Shown: positions 17,796 to 26,410 of the stretch, in pieces
Layout: every line of letters begins with the position of its first letter
Numbering within the stretch: position 1 is the stretch's first letter
Assembly: GCA_937773555.1 (NCBI GenBank)
Contig: CALJVT010000005.1
Coordinates: 472,077 to 536,076, forward strand
Length of the DNA: 64,000 nucleotides
Reading direction: 5' to 3'
Origin: an uncultured Pseudomonadales bacterium
Lineage (GTDB): Bacteria; Pseudomonadota; Gammaproteobacteria; Pseudomonadales; Balneatricaceae
The notes under the pieces: model-generated
Databases searched by the model: none
Seen by the model: only the letters and a program-made list of their open reading frames with translations
Told to the model about the DNA's origin: nothing
Translations under genes and position numbers: made by a program

Positions 17796-18668
17796 TTAGG
17801 CTCGATATATAGGCCGTGTTAAACACGTTGGGCCGCCTTCACAAGCAATACATAACGCATCACCACTAAAGGTGAGCACCTCACAACCTGCGGCCTCCAT
17901 GACTGCTTTGGTGTGTGGAAAACCTTCAATCATAATACACTTTGAGGGTGACGTAGGTAGCACGTTAAGGTTGAGGCCGCTGCTGGCTATAAATTCATCA
18001 TGAGGCGCTTCAACCAGCTCAATACCCATAGACTGCATCAACTGATAAAGGGCAGTAGGGACTAATGGTGCGTGAATTAAAGCTAGTTTTGGTGCCAATG
18101 GCGAAATGACCGACATCAGGTGTAAACATGCCTCTGAACCCTGCCAAACTGGTAAATCAAATCCTAATACTTTAACCCCGTGAGGGTTCAACATGGCATT
18201 AAGCTGATCTATACCTGTTTGGTTAGAACGAAACCCTCGCCCCACAACCAACGTGGTTTGGTCTAACCAAATGCAATCACCTCCTTCAACACTTCCCTTG
18301 CCTTCCACACGGCCTAAAATAGGAATTCCTGCGTTAACATAAGCCAGTTCATGCATGGCAGGCTCTGCCTTGCGCAAGGCTTTACCCATATTGAGTATGA
18401 TTGCACCGTGGTCACTCATGAGTGACGGATCATGGGTAAACATTGCATCGGATAAGCCATCATTATGGTCTTGAATGTGAATAATTTCTGCACCACAGGC
18501 CACCACAAGTTTACGAAAAACCTCATATTGTTCTAATGCTTTCGCCCCATTAAATGTGGCACCGTAGTGCCATTGTTTAGGGTCAGCCTGCAACAAACTC
18601 TCTTGGGGCGCACGCATCAACACTCGCTGAAGAGGCAGGGACATAGACTGACAACCAAAGTTGGACAT
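17796..18668 (-). CDS. Dimethylarginine dimethylaminohydrolase-like guanidino-group hydrolase
   Basis: 290 residues of the amidinotransferase/arginine deiminase superfamily. FTHDPSLM near the N-terminus, the EGGDCIWL segment (SVEGGDC) and the C-terminal GGPTCLTRP with the presumed nucleophile Cys282 agree with the DDAH branch, which turns methylated arginines into citrulline plus methylamines. An operator-like site at 18747-18762, nearly identical to one before aruH, lies 79 nt upstream of its start. That places it in the same TetR regulon as the arginine transaminase genes. The true substrate could also be 4-guanidinobutyrate or another guanidino acid. Confidence 0.82.
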   Translation of the reverse strand: MSNFGCQSMSLPLQRVLMRAPQESLLQADPKQWHYGATFNGAKALEQYEVFRKLVVACGAEIIHIQDHNDGLSDAMFTHDPSLMSDHGAIILNMGKALRKAEPAMHELAYVNAGIPILGRVEGKGSVEGGDCIWLDQTTLVVGRGFRSNQTGIDQLNAMLNPHGVKVLGFDLPVWQGSEACLHLMSVISPLAPKLALIHAPLVPTALYQLMQSMGIELVEAPHDEFIASSGLNLNVLPTSPSKCIMIEGFPHTKAVMEAAGCEVLTFSGDALCIACEGGPTCLTRPIYRA

Positions 18669-18746
18669 GGAAATTTCCTTTTAGTAAATGTATAGACGTT
18701 ATTTATCAGTTAGCTAATAATACTAATGGCGAAATTAACCACCTGC

Positions 18747-18762
18747 TGTACGATCGTTCAAT
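18747..18762. promoter_or_regulatory. Operator-like site upstream of the DDAH-like gene
   Basis: TGTACGATCGTTCAAT forms an imperfect dyad (tTGnACG-N2-CGTnCAA type). The same sequence with one change occurs at 19486-19501 before aruH. It lies 79 nt upstream of the DDAH-like start. It is a likely binding site of the TetR protein encoded between the two sites. Confidence 0.65.
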
Positions 18763-18807
18763 TGTGTGATGCTACAAACATGCCACACTGAAGTAAAGCC
18801 TGCCAGC

Positions 18808-19407
18808 CTAAGCTAACATTAAGGTACGGTGTAACCACTGGTTCAAAATAGTTTGCCATAGTTGGGAACTTTGATGTTCGCCATTTAGGCTCCAATCTAA
18901 CCAAAGCCCATCGGTTAAGGCGCTGTACTCGATTGCTAATACTTGAAGGTCAACGTTACTGTTGGGCAACGACTTGGCGAGCACTTGTATAAGGTAGTTT
19001 TGTAGCCGCTGGTTAATACGGCCATGGGTGGCCCGCATTAATTTAGAATCAATGGTTTTAGACCAAAACACTACCCATGCTCGTAACTGATCAGGAGACA
19101 TAATGTCTGCTTCAAAAGCACAGGATACGAGGGTTTTTATTGGCATGTTTTGGTTCTTTGTATCGGCATCAATGTGAGCTTTTAAGGCTTCATGGTAGCG
19201 CCTAGATATTTCTTCATAAGCTATAGCCACTAACTCTTCTTGACTAGAAAAGTGATAATTTAGTAAACCCACAGAAACCTGTGCTTGCGCACAAATTTTA
19301 CGTGACGATAAACCGCTAGCCCCCTCTCTCATTAAGCATATGAGTGTGGCTTCAATTAACTGACTTCGTCTTTCGTTAGGCGGTAAACGGTCTGATTTTT
19401 TCTTCAA
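18808..19407 (-). CDS. TetR-family transcriptional regulator (BetI-like)
   Basis: 199 residues. The N-terminal helix-turn-helix (SSRKICAQAQVSVGLLNYHF) is followed by a ligand domain that keeps the BetI-type DGLWLDWSL segment. The gene lies between two copies of a dyad sequence, one upstream of the DDAH-like gene and one in the divergent promoter region shared with aruH. It therefore probably represses itself, the hydrolase gene and aruHI. The inducer may be arginine, 2-ketoarginine or a methylarginine; that is inference. Confidence 0.88.
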   Translation of the reverse strand: MKKKSDRLPPNERRSQLIEATLICLMREGASGLSSRKICAQAQVSVGLLNYHFSSQEELVAIAYEEISRRYHEALKAHIDADTKNQNMPIKTLVSCAFEADIMSPDQLRAWVVFWSKTIDSKLMRATHGRINQRLQNYLIQVLAKSLPNSNVDLQVLAIEYSALTDGLWLDWSLNGEHQSSQLWQTILNQWLHRTLMLA

Positions 19408-19460
19408 AACAGCTCCAAAACTGGGAAAAATAGTGAGCCTTAATTGTCGGCTTTATTTGA

Positions 19461-19482
19461 CTATTGAGCAAGTGCTCAATAG
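19461..19482. promoter_or_regulatory. 22-bp inverted repeat in the tetR-aruH divergent promoter region
   Basis: CTATTGAGCA (19461-19470) and TGCTCAATAG (19473-19482) are perfect reverse complements with a 2-nt spacer. It lies 3 nt from the second operator-like site, so it may be another site for the same regulator or for a second one. Confidence 0.6.
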
Positions 19483-19484
19483 TA

Positions 19485-19501
19485 TTGTACGGTCGTTCAA
19501 T
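19485..19501. promoter_or_regulatory. Operator-like site upstream of aruH
   Basis: TTGTACGGTCGTTCAAT is a dyad: TTGTACG against CGTTCAA, with one mismatch. It is identical in 15 of 16 positions (19486-19501) to the site at 18747-18762. It sits 25 nt before the aruH ATG and about 78 nt before the divergent tetR start, well placed to repress both. Confidence 0.65.
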
Positions 19502-19526
19502 AACGCCATTAATTATAAAGGTAATC

Positions 19527-20720
19527 ATGCAATTCTCTAAACTAACCAGCCGCATTAATGGCGAAGGTGCCGCCGCATGGGACCTTCATGAAATAGCCAC
19601 GCATGCTGCGGCAGCAGGCGAAGATGTCATCGTATTAAGTGTAGGAGATCCTGACTTCGCTACCCCTAGAATTATCACCCAGGCGGCTATCGAAGCCCTT
19701 CAAGGGGGTGACACCCATTACCAATCAGTCAATGGGCGCCCTGAGGTTAGGCAGGTCATCGCCGAACAGTTTCAATCAGCTCAAATGACAGACCAAGGCC
19801 AGCAGCTAAGCGCAGACAATGTTATGCTGTTTGCTGGTGCTCAAAATGCATTATTTGCTGCCAGTTTATGTTTATTAGACCCAGGTGATGAAGTACTGGC
19901 CCTAGACCCAATGTATGTCACCTACGAAGCCACCTTGTGCGCATCTGGCGCAACTTTAGTTGCCGTGCCCATGTCTGCTGATAATGGTTTTCGCTTTGAT
20001 GCCAATGCTGCACAAGCGGCTATTACCGCTAAAACCAAAGCGATACTCATCACCAACCCCAACAACCCTACAGGGGTGATGATGTCTGACAATGAAATTG
20101 ACGCCATCTGTGACCTTGCCATAAAACATGATCTTTGGGTTATGGCGGATGAAGTCTATGGTCAGCTCATATTTGAAGGTGAGCACATCAGTATCGCCCA
20201 GCGACCGGGCATGTTTGAGCGCACAGTGACTTTAAACAGCCTATCAAAAACCTATGCCATGACCGGTTGGCGCGTAGGCTGGGCTATTGGGCCAGTGTCA
20301 TTAATAGAGCATTTTTCTAACTTAGGCTTATGTATGTTATACGGTTTACCTGGGTTCACCCAAGCGGCTGCCTACGTTGCACTGCAGCAATCACAAGTCC
20401 AAAGCGAACTCATTAGGGCAACCTTTAAACAGCGCAGAGACATAGTCTTAAGCGCACTCAGTAACATTAAAGCCGCCCCTGTTCTTAAGCCTAGTGCCGG
20501 CATGTTTATTATGATGGATGTGAGAGCCTTGAGTATGAATGGCCTAGAATTTGCCACCGCTCTTTATAACACCACTGGCGTGGCAGTTCTTGATGCTGGT
20601 GCTTTTGGCAAAGCGTCATGCGGTTGGATACGCATTTCGTTTACTGTGGAGGACACCTTATTGTTGGAAGCGTGTAAGCGTATTCGCAGTTTCATTGCCC
20701 AATGCCAGCAGGCCCTTTAA
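19527..20720 (+). CDS. aruH: Arginine:pyruvate transaminase-like class I/II aminotransferase
   Basis: About 397 residues from the ATG at 19527, which follows AAAGG. An upstream in-frame TTG at 19464 would translate through the operators, so I reject it. The start MQFSKLTSRINGEGAAAWDL and LSVGDPDFATP closely follow AruH of Pseudomonas as I remember it. The PLP Lys is in SLSKTYAMTGWRVGW, with NPNNPTGVMM and the phosphate-binding segments intact. AruH transfers the alpha-amino group of arginine to pyruvate, giving 2-ketoarginine and alanine. Its stop overlaps the aruI start, and the product of aruI acts next in the same pathway, which strengthens the call. Confidence 0.88.
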   Translation: MQFSKLTSRINGEGAAAWDLHEIATHAAAAGEDVIVLSVGDPDFATPRIITQAAIEALQGGDTHYQSVNGRPEVRQVIAEQFQSAQMTDQGQQLSADNVMLFAGAQNALFAASLCLLDPGDEVLALDPMYVTYEATLCASGATLVAVPMSADNGFRFDANAAQAAITAKTKAILITNPNNPTGVMMSDNEIDAICDLAIKHDLWVMADEVYGQLIFEGEHISIAQRPGMFERTVTLNSLSKTYAMTGWRVGWAIGPVSLIEHFSNLGLCMLYGLPGFTQAAAYVALQQSQVQSELIRATFKQRRDIVLSALSNIKAAPVLKPSAGMFIMMDVRALSMNGLEFATALYNTTGVAVLDAGAFGKASCGWIRISFTVEDTLLLEACKRIRSFIAQCQQAL

Positions 20721-22381
20721 TGAGTAATATAGCCCCACTAACCAAAGGTCAGCAGCTCATAGCGCTATTGGAAGCTTATGGTGTAGACACCGTATTTGGT
20801 ATACCCGGTGTGCATACCCTAGAGTTATACCGCGGCTTAGCTGCCTCTAAAATTAAACACATTACACCCCGCCATGAGCAAGGCGCAGGGTTTATGGCGG
20901 ATGGCTACGCTCGTATTACAGCAAAGCCAGGCGTATGTTTTGTAATTACAGGCCCGGGGCTCACTAACATTGCTACGGCCATGGGCCAAGCGCTTGGGGA
21001 TAGCATTCCTATGCTTGTGATCTCTACAGTGAATTGTGCTGGCACAGAATCACAGGGTTGCCTGCACGCCATGCCAGAGCAGGCAAGCGTAATTAAACCT
21101 CTTACAGTCGCTAGCTTTCAGCTCAATACTCATGACCATGTGACACCCACGATTGCCCAAGTTTTTGCCGCCCTAAGTGACACTAATGGCACTCCACTTG
21201 GCCCTGTGCACCTGCAAATTCCTCTAGACGTTATTGGGCAGCTAGCCACTGAAGAGGTGGCCAAAGTAGCGAAGCGACCTAACTCTGCTGATAACCAACA
21301 CAGCGCCGAAGTTTTAGGGCAAATACACGATGCAGCGTCTATTATTAACCAACATAGCCAAATTGTTATTCTTGCAGGGGGTGGTGCAGTAAATGTAAAC
21401 CAACAACTTCAGAAGCTTGCTAATACGCTTAACGCACCAGTAGTCACCACCATTAATGGCCGTGGACTTATGGCCGGCCACCCCTTATCTGTGCCTGCTA
21501 GCCCCAGTTTAAATGCAACACGTAGCTTGTTAGCACACGCTGATTGCGTTATCGCCCTAGGGACACAAATGGGGCAAACCGATTACGATATGGATGTGAA
21601 CGGCAAATTCCCAGCTTTAAAAAACCTTATTCGCATCGACATTAACCCAAGCGCAGTCAATATGCCGAGGCAACTTGGGATCCACTGTAACCTGCTGCAA
21701 GCATTAACATACCTAACGCCCTTATTAGATCACAAAGGACTCTCTGCTAGCTTGGGTGAAGCCCGTGCACGCACCACCAGACAAGGCGCCTTTACAGAGC
21801 TATCTAGGGCTTATAAACAACACCATACCTTTTTAAGCACCATTACCAGCGCCCTACCTGAAACAATTATTGTGGGCGATTCAACCCAGCCAGTTTATGG
21901 TGGTAATTGTTATTTTGAAGCCCCTGCACCAAAAACTTGGTTCAATTCTGCTACAGGATTTGGCACTCTAGGCTATGCGGTACCTGCGGCCATAGGCGCC
22001 GCCTTAGGTCGTCGCCTGCAATATAACCATCACCCTGTCGTTGCCTTAACGGGCGATGGGGGGTTACAGTTTTGTTTAGCTGAATTAGCCACTGCCAAAG
22101 CGCTTGAATTACCGATCATATTCATTGTGTGGAACAATCTAGGGTACGGTGAAATAGAATCTTCCATGTTGGCTGAGGGGATCACGCCTATTGGTGTGAG
22201 CCCTAAACCACCGAAATTAGATGCTCTCGCAAAAGCGTATAACATTGGCTTTGCAAAACTAAGCTCATTTACAGCACTCACTAAATTGCTAAAACAAAAG
22301 GCTAATATCACATCTCCCCTATTGCTGGAGGTAAATGAAGCGCTGATACTGCCTCAAATTCAACCCCAAACACCCTTTTGA
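20720..22381 (+). CDS. aruI: 2-ketoarginine (5-guanidino-2-oxopentanoate) decarboxylase-like TPP enzyme
   Basis: 553 residues from the ATG at 20720 that overlaps the aruH stop (TAATG); an ATG six codons earlier lies inside aruH. The three domains of the IlvB/benzoylformate decarboxylase family are present: Pyr domain with the catalytic Glu in TPRHEQGAGFMADGYAR, the middle domain, and the PP domain with the TPP/Mg motif TGDGGLQFCLAELATAKALE. AruI decarboxylates 2-ketoarginine to 4-guanidinobutyraldehyde. The call rests on coupling with aruH; by sequence alone it could be another ThDP decarboxylase. Position and length match Pseudomonas aruI. Confidence 0.87.
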   Translation: MSNIAPLTKGQQLIALLEAYGVDTVFGIPGVHTLELYRGLAASKIKHITPRHEQGAGFMADGYARITAKPGVCFVITGPGLTNIATAMGQALGDSIPMLVISTVNCAGTESQGCLHAMPEQASVIKPLTVASFQLNTHDHVTPTIAQVFAALSDTNGTPLGPVHLQIPLDVIGQLATEEVAKVAKRPNSADNQHSAEVLGQIHDAASIINQHSQIVILAGGGAVNVNQQLQKLANTLNAPVVTTINGRGLMAGHPLSVPASPSLNATRSLLAHADCVIALGTQMGQTDYDMDVNGKFPALKNLIRIDINPSAVNMPRQLGIHCNLLQALTYLTPLLDHKGLSASLGEARARTTRQGAFTELSRAYKQHHTFLSTITSALPETIIVGDSTQPVYGGNCYFEAPAPKTWFNSATGFGTLGYAVPAAIGAALGRRLQYNHHPVVALTGDGGLQFCLAELATAKALELPIIFIVWNNLGYGEIESSMLAEGITPIGVSPKPPKLDALAKAYNIGFAKLSSFTALTKLLKQKANITSPLLLEVNEALILPQIQPQTPF

Positions 22382-22404
22382 AAATAAGTGCCTAAACTGA
22401 CAAA

Positions 22405-22437
22405 AGGGGCTTGAGGCAGTGCTTAAAAAGAGCCCCT
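22405..22437. terminator. Stem-loop downstream of aruI
   Basis: AGGGGCT (22405-22411) pairs with AGCCCCT (22431-22437). It lies 24 nt after the aruI stop. The A-rich flank gives a U-run only on the minus-strand transcript, so its use as a terminator for aruHI is uncertain. Confidence 0.4.
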
Positions 22438-22554
22438 GAACAGTAGCCTAACGAATACCCATTTAACCCGCATATTACCCTAACCCAAGGCCAACTTAAG
22501 ATAATGTAATTTCTGTTATTATGTGGCTTTTTATCATCATCTGGTGGCCACTTA

Positions 22555-23673
22555 ATGTTGAAAAGAATTAGTTTATATAGCCTAAGCTTCATTGTTATTG
22601 TTAGCATTACGTTTACCTTGGGTCATAGGTATATTATGCCTATTTTAATCCCTCTAAACGACCTTCCCAAACCCACAGGTGAATACTCAGTAGGCACCCA
22701 AATTTTCGAATGGACAGACCAAAGTAGAGATGAGTGGTTTACCAAAATACAAGGGGATAAGCGCCGTATGGTGGTGCAAACCTGGTATCCAACAGAAGCA
22801 TCAAACGCCGCCCCGCAGGCCTACCTTGCTAAACCTGATCAATGGTTACCTGCCCTTAGTAAAGTGTTAGGTCTACCACAATTTTTATTTAATCACCTCA
22901 AAGATATAAACACCCACTCTATACCCAACGCCCCGTTGCACCCACAGATTAAATATACCCCTTTAGTGGTGTTCTCACACGGCCTTCGGGGCATGCGCTT
23001 TCAGAACACAGCACAGTTTGAAGCCCTAGCTAGTAGGGGCTACATCGTCGTTTCAGCAGACCATACTTATGATGCCAGTCTTACCCTTTTTAACGACGGC
23101 ACTAGCGCTAACTTTCGGTCGGGATATGAAGGCGAACTTACTACGGAACAATTCTGGGCTTTGCGTACCCCTCAGTTAAATACCCGTGTGGCTGATATCA
23201 CCTTTATCATTGATACAGTAACTGAAAAAAGCATCGCTAATGACCCAATTTGGGGTGCAGCAAATCTAGATCACATTGGCCTATTTGGCCACTCATACGG
23301 GGGGGCAACTAGCATCATTGTTGCCAGCCAAGACCCCCGCATAGACGCTACTATCATTTTAGATGGATGGCTTGTACCTGTGCCTGAAAAAATAATTGAT
23401 CAAGGTATTAGTACCGCATTACTTTACATTGGCCAAGCATCTTGGCCTAACCCGGTAAATTACCAAAAACTTGAAAAACTACTTAATAACAGCCCACAAC
23501 ACAGCTCTATTCTTATGCCGGGTACAAAACATTTCGATTTTTCAGATACCCCGCTTTTTTCACCCCTGATGCAAATAGCAGGGCTTGCAGGTACTATACC
23601 CGCTAACGAATTAGCAACAGATTTAGAAGATAAAATTGTGAGCTTTTTTAACCTGCATTTAAAGGATCATTAA
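22555..23673 (+). CDS. Alpha/beta hydrolase, platelet-activating-factor acetylhydrolase-like
   Basis: 372 residues. A membrane helix or uncleaved signal spans residues 5-27. VVFSHGLRG supplies the oxyanion hole, GHSYGG holds the nucleophile Ser, ILDGWL the acid, and the TKHFDFSD segment the catalytic His, the order seen in bacterial PAF-AH II-like esterases. It probably hydrolyses short acyl esters at the periplasmic face. The gene is followed by pilD after 2 nt, so they may share a transcript, but I see no functional link. Confidence 0.82.
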   Translation: MLKRISLYSLSFIVIVSITFTLGHRYIMPILIPLNDLPKPTGEYSVGTQIFEWTDQSRDEWFTKIQGDKRRMVVQTWYPTEASNAAPQAYLAKPDQWLPALSKVLGLPQFLFNHLKDINTHSIPNAPLHPQIKYTPLVVFSHGLRGMRFQNTAQFEALASRGYIVVSADHTYDASLTLFNDGTSANFRSGYEGELTTEQFWALRTPQLNTRVADITFIIDTVTEKSIANDPIWGAANLDHIGLFGHSYGGATSIIVASQDPRIDATIILDGWLVPVPEKIIDQGISTALLYIGQASWPNPVNYQKLEKLLNNSPQHSSILMPGTKHFDFSDTPLFSPLMQIAGLAGTIPANELATDLEDKIVSFFNLHLKDH

Positions 23674-23675
23674 AA

Positions 23676-24554
23676 ATGACTACTTACCCATTAATTGATG
23701 TGTTACAACAATACCCTCAATTTTGGTTAGTTAGCACAGCCTTGCTTAGCCTATTAGTTGGCAGCTTTTTAAACCTCGTCATCCATAGGCTGCCTATAGC
23801 AATGCAACAAGAATGGCAGCAAGAGTGTCGTGTATTACTGGAACTACCTGCAAGTAGTCAACAGTTGTCAAGCCCGGCACTGGCGTCTATTGCATGGCCA
23901 GCGTCTCATTGTCCACAGTGCCAAACCCCATTAAAAGCCTGGCACAACATTCCTATCATTTCATATTTATTTTTACGTGGTAAATGTGCTTTTTGTAACA
24001 CTAGCATTAGCCAGCGATACCCACTAATTGAGCTATTAACCGCCAGCTTAGGCCTGATGATTGCTTGGTTATTAGGACCAAGCATAGCCACTATAATGAC
24101 GTTACTATTGATGTACATGCTGGTGGCCTTAAGCTTTATCGACTTGGACCATAAGTTATTACCAGACCAGCTTACCCTGCCTTTATTGTGGCTAGGCTTA
24201 GCCGTTAATTCATTTGGTTTAGTCACCGACCTACAGGATGCATTTTGGGGTGCCGTAGCGGGTTATGTGTCTTTGTGGCTAGTTTATTGGGGCTTCCGTT
24301 TGGCTACTGGTAAGCATGGCATGGGCTACGGAGATTTTAAGTTACTTGCAGCGCTGGGCGCTTGGCTTGGATGGCAAGCCTTGCCAGTTATCGTTTTGGT
24401 TTCTGCCGTGGCGGGCATCATTGTAGGATTAGCACTGCGCATCAGAACATCACCAACCGACCCTCAGATGCCCTTTGGGCCATTTTTATCAGTGGGCGGT
24501 TTAGTTTATCTACTCTGGGGTGAACAACTGTGGCGTTTTTTTGGGTCTTTATAA
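23676..24554 (+). CDS. pilD: Prepilin peptidase / N-methyltransferase PilD
   Basis: 292 residues with about eight membrane helices. Two zinc-type CxxC pairs (CPQCQTPLKAW and CAFCNTS) lie in the first cytoplasmic loop and the catalytic aspartates are in FIDLDHKLLPD and GYGDFKLL (the GxGD motif). It cleaves and N-methylates type IV prepilins and type II secretion pseudopilins in the inner membrane. Unlike the usual pilBCD arrangement, no pilus genes are adjacent. It ends 5 nt before the convergent msrP stop. Confidence 0.95.
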   Translation: MTTYPLIDVLQQYPQFWLVSTALLSLLVGSFLNLVIHRLPIAMQQEWQQECRVLLELPASSQQLSSPALASIAWPASHCPQCQTPLKAWHNIPIISYLFLRGKCAFCNTSISQRYPLIELLTASLGLMIAWLLGPSIATIMTLLLMYMLVALSFIDLDHKLLPDQLTLPLLWLGLAVNSFGLVTDLQDAFWGAVAGYVSLWLVYWGFRLATGKHGMGYGDFKLLAALGAWLGWQALPVIVLVSAVAGIIVGLALRIRTSPTDPQMPFGPFLSVGGLVYLLWGEQLWRFFGSL

Positions 24555-24559
24555 CTGCC

Positions 24560-25504
24560 TTAGTAAAAGTACAAACGGTTGTCTAAATCTGGGTACATAT
24601 GGCCTACTTCGTCTGCGTAGCCGTTATATAACAGCGTGGGTTTACGGCCTAATTCACCAATAACCCGCTCGGTGGCTTGAGTCCACCGTGGATGATCAAA
24701 CCGTGGATTAACGTTGGCATAAAAGCCATACTCACGCTTATTTTGTAACCACCAAGTGTTCTGAGGCATTTGCTCCACTAATTCAATTTTAACAATCGAT
24801 TTAGCGTATTTAAAACCGTATTTCCAAGGTACCACCAAACGGATCGGTGCGCCATTTTGTTGCTCTAAGGGCTGATCATAAATACCCGTAGCTAATAATG
24901 TTAACGGATTCATAGCCTCCTCTATAGTTAGGCCTTCAACATAAGGCCCGCCAGCCCAATCAGCGTTAGGCATTTGTTGCGCATCATTGAGCGTTGTGAA
25001 ACGCACAAACTTAGCTTTACTATTAGGTTGTGCAGCGTCAATGATGTCTGCCAATTTAATACCGTTCCACGGAATCACCATAGACCACGCCTCTACACAG
25101 CGAAAACGATACACGTGGTTCTCTATGGCATGCTCACCTTTAATCTCTTCGATGTCATAAAAACCGGGTTTATTTGCACCCTCACCGCCAATCTCCACAC
25201 TCCAAGGTGAGGTCATCAGAGTTTTAGCTGCTTTTGCAGGGTCATCTTTGTTATAGCCAAATTCGTAGTAGTTGTTATAACCTGTAACTGTTTCATATGG
25301 CGTAGGTTTTAATGGTTGGCTCTGTGTTCCTGGCTGAGTAGACACAGGAGGAAACAGCTCATTGACCTCATCCGGCTTTTGTTGAAGCAGGCCATAGCCT
25401 TTGTCTAGCAGTGGCACAGCTAATACCCCCAAACCCGCAGCAATTAGAGTGCGTCGCCTTTTAAATACTTTTTCTGGTGTTATTTCAGACGACTTAACGG
25501 GCAT
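24560..25504 (-). CDS. msrP: Protein-methionine-sulfoxide reductase catalytic subunit MsrP (YedY)
   Basis: 314 residues with a Tat-type N-terminus (KRRRTLIAAGLGVLAVPLL), as expected for a periplasmic molybdopterin protein folded before export. The molybdenum-ligand Cys is in YRFRCVEAWSMVIPWNG, and APIRLVVPWKYGFKYAKSI is the conserved molybdopterin-binding segment. It reduces oxidised methionines in periplasmic proteins with electrons from MsrQ. The msrQ start overlaps its 5' region by 11 nt in the order msrQ then msrP on the minus strand. Confidence 0.95.
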   Translation of the reverse strand: MPVKSSEITPEKVFKRRRTLIAAGLGVLAVPLLDKGYGLLQQKPDEVNELFPPVSTQPGTQSQPLKPTPYETVTGYNNYYEFGYNKDDPAKAAKTLMTSPWSVEIGGEGANKPGFYDIEEIKGEHAIENHVYRFRCVEAWSMVIPWNGIKLADIIDAAQPNSKAKFVRFTTLNDAQQMPNADWAGGPYVEGLTIEEAMNPLTLLATGIYDQPLEQQNGAPIRLVVPWKYGFKYAKSIVKIELVEQMPQNTWWLQNKREYGFYANVNPRFDHPRWTQATERVIGELGRKPTLLYNGYADEVGHMYPDLDNRLYFY

Positions 25505-26093
25505 GACGGTATCTCCAAAAAAGCAGTAAAATGAGGACTAAGCCCATAAATAGGGGCTCGAACATGGCCGTTTTTTGTGCCATAAAGTGATGAACGATGA
25601 CCGCAGCAACAGCCACATAAGTGAGCGTATGGAGTAATTGCCATTTACGATAACCAAAGTATTTAACGGCGCGATGGTTAGATGTAATGGCTAAAGGAGT
25701 AAGCAAAATAAAGGCTAAAATACCTAATAAAATAAATAAGTTACCAGCAATTTCATCTAGCATTAGCTGCCAATCATAGTAGAATTCAAGAGTAATCCAA
25801 ATGAGCAAATGCATCGTGGCATAGATAAAGCCCCAGACACCAATATTCCGTCGCATCGACAGATGACGCTTAACCCAATTAAAGCGCTGACTTAAAGGCG
25901 TAAACAGTAGGCTGATGAGCAATAAATAAGCCCCATATCGGCCTGTAAAATCCCGCAGGTCAGAGACTAGATCTGGCCCTTTTATGGCATCATACATACC
26001 CCAGATTAAAACCAGGCACAGGCCAATATTTAGCAGGTGTTTACGCGATGCTATGGGTATTCTGGGTACTCCCACAAACGACTCCTTATCCAC
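25494..26093 (-). CDS. msrQ: Haem b membrane subunit MsrQ (YedZ)
   Basis: 199 residues with six hydrophobic helices and His residues in helices (MHLLIWITLEFYYDW, LLHTLTYVAVAAVIVHHFMA) that ligate haem b in this family. It passes electrons from the quinone or flavin pool to MsrP. The WGFIYATMHLLIW and FGYRKWQLLHTLTY segments are characteristic. The gene is the first of the msrQ-msrP pair here, the reverse of the E. coli order, and overlaps msrP by 11 nt. Confidence 0.93.
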   Translation of the reverse strand: MDKESFVGVPRIPIASRKHLLNIGLCLVLIWGMYDAIKGPDLVSDLRDFTGRYGAYLLLISLLFTPLSQRFNWVKRHLSMRRNIGVWGFIYATMHLLIWITLEFYYDWQLMLDEIAGNLFILLGILAFILLTPLAITSNHRAVKYFGYRKWQLLHTLTYVAVAAVIVHHFMAQKTAMFEPLFMGLVLILLLFWRYRHAR

Positions 26094-26238
26094 TTATTTA
26101 ATCCCTTATTTACAAAAAAATGCAGACATTAACCAGCACTAACAATAATGTCCAAAAATTATAGCAGATAAAAATTACTTAGCATTGTAATAAATTTACC
26201 CGAAACCTTGAGCAACGCAACGCTCCTTTTATCTAAAC

Positions 26239-26267
26239 TTGACCAGAGGCATATTGATGGGGATAAT
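26239..26267 (+). promoter_or_regulatory. Sigma-70-type promoter for the deiodinase-like gene
   Basis: TTGACC, a 17-nt spacer and GATAAT, each one base from consensus, read toward the gene at 26411 and would leave a 5' leader of about 140 nt. The rest of the 317-nt gap (26094-26410) is AT-rich and I see nothing else in it. Confidence 0.5.
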
Positions 26268-26410
26268 TTAACCCTAATGGATACTTGGTTAAAACCATAA
26301 CAGCATGGCTTTTTTCAACATCCCTCTCATAGATACCTGTCATTGGTTCGCTGTCACCCTAATTAACATCACTGTTGGTATTACCTCACACTATTAACTA
26401 GGACCCTGCT

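Noticed and set aside
19464-19526. In-frame TTG start 21 codons upstream of aruH
   Set aside because: The extra codons run through the operator repeats, and the ATG at 19527 has a good ribosome-binding site and gives the family N-terminus.
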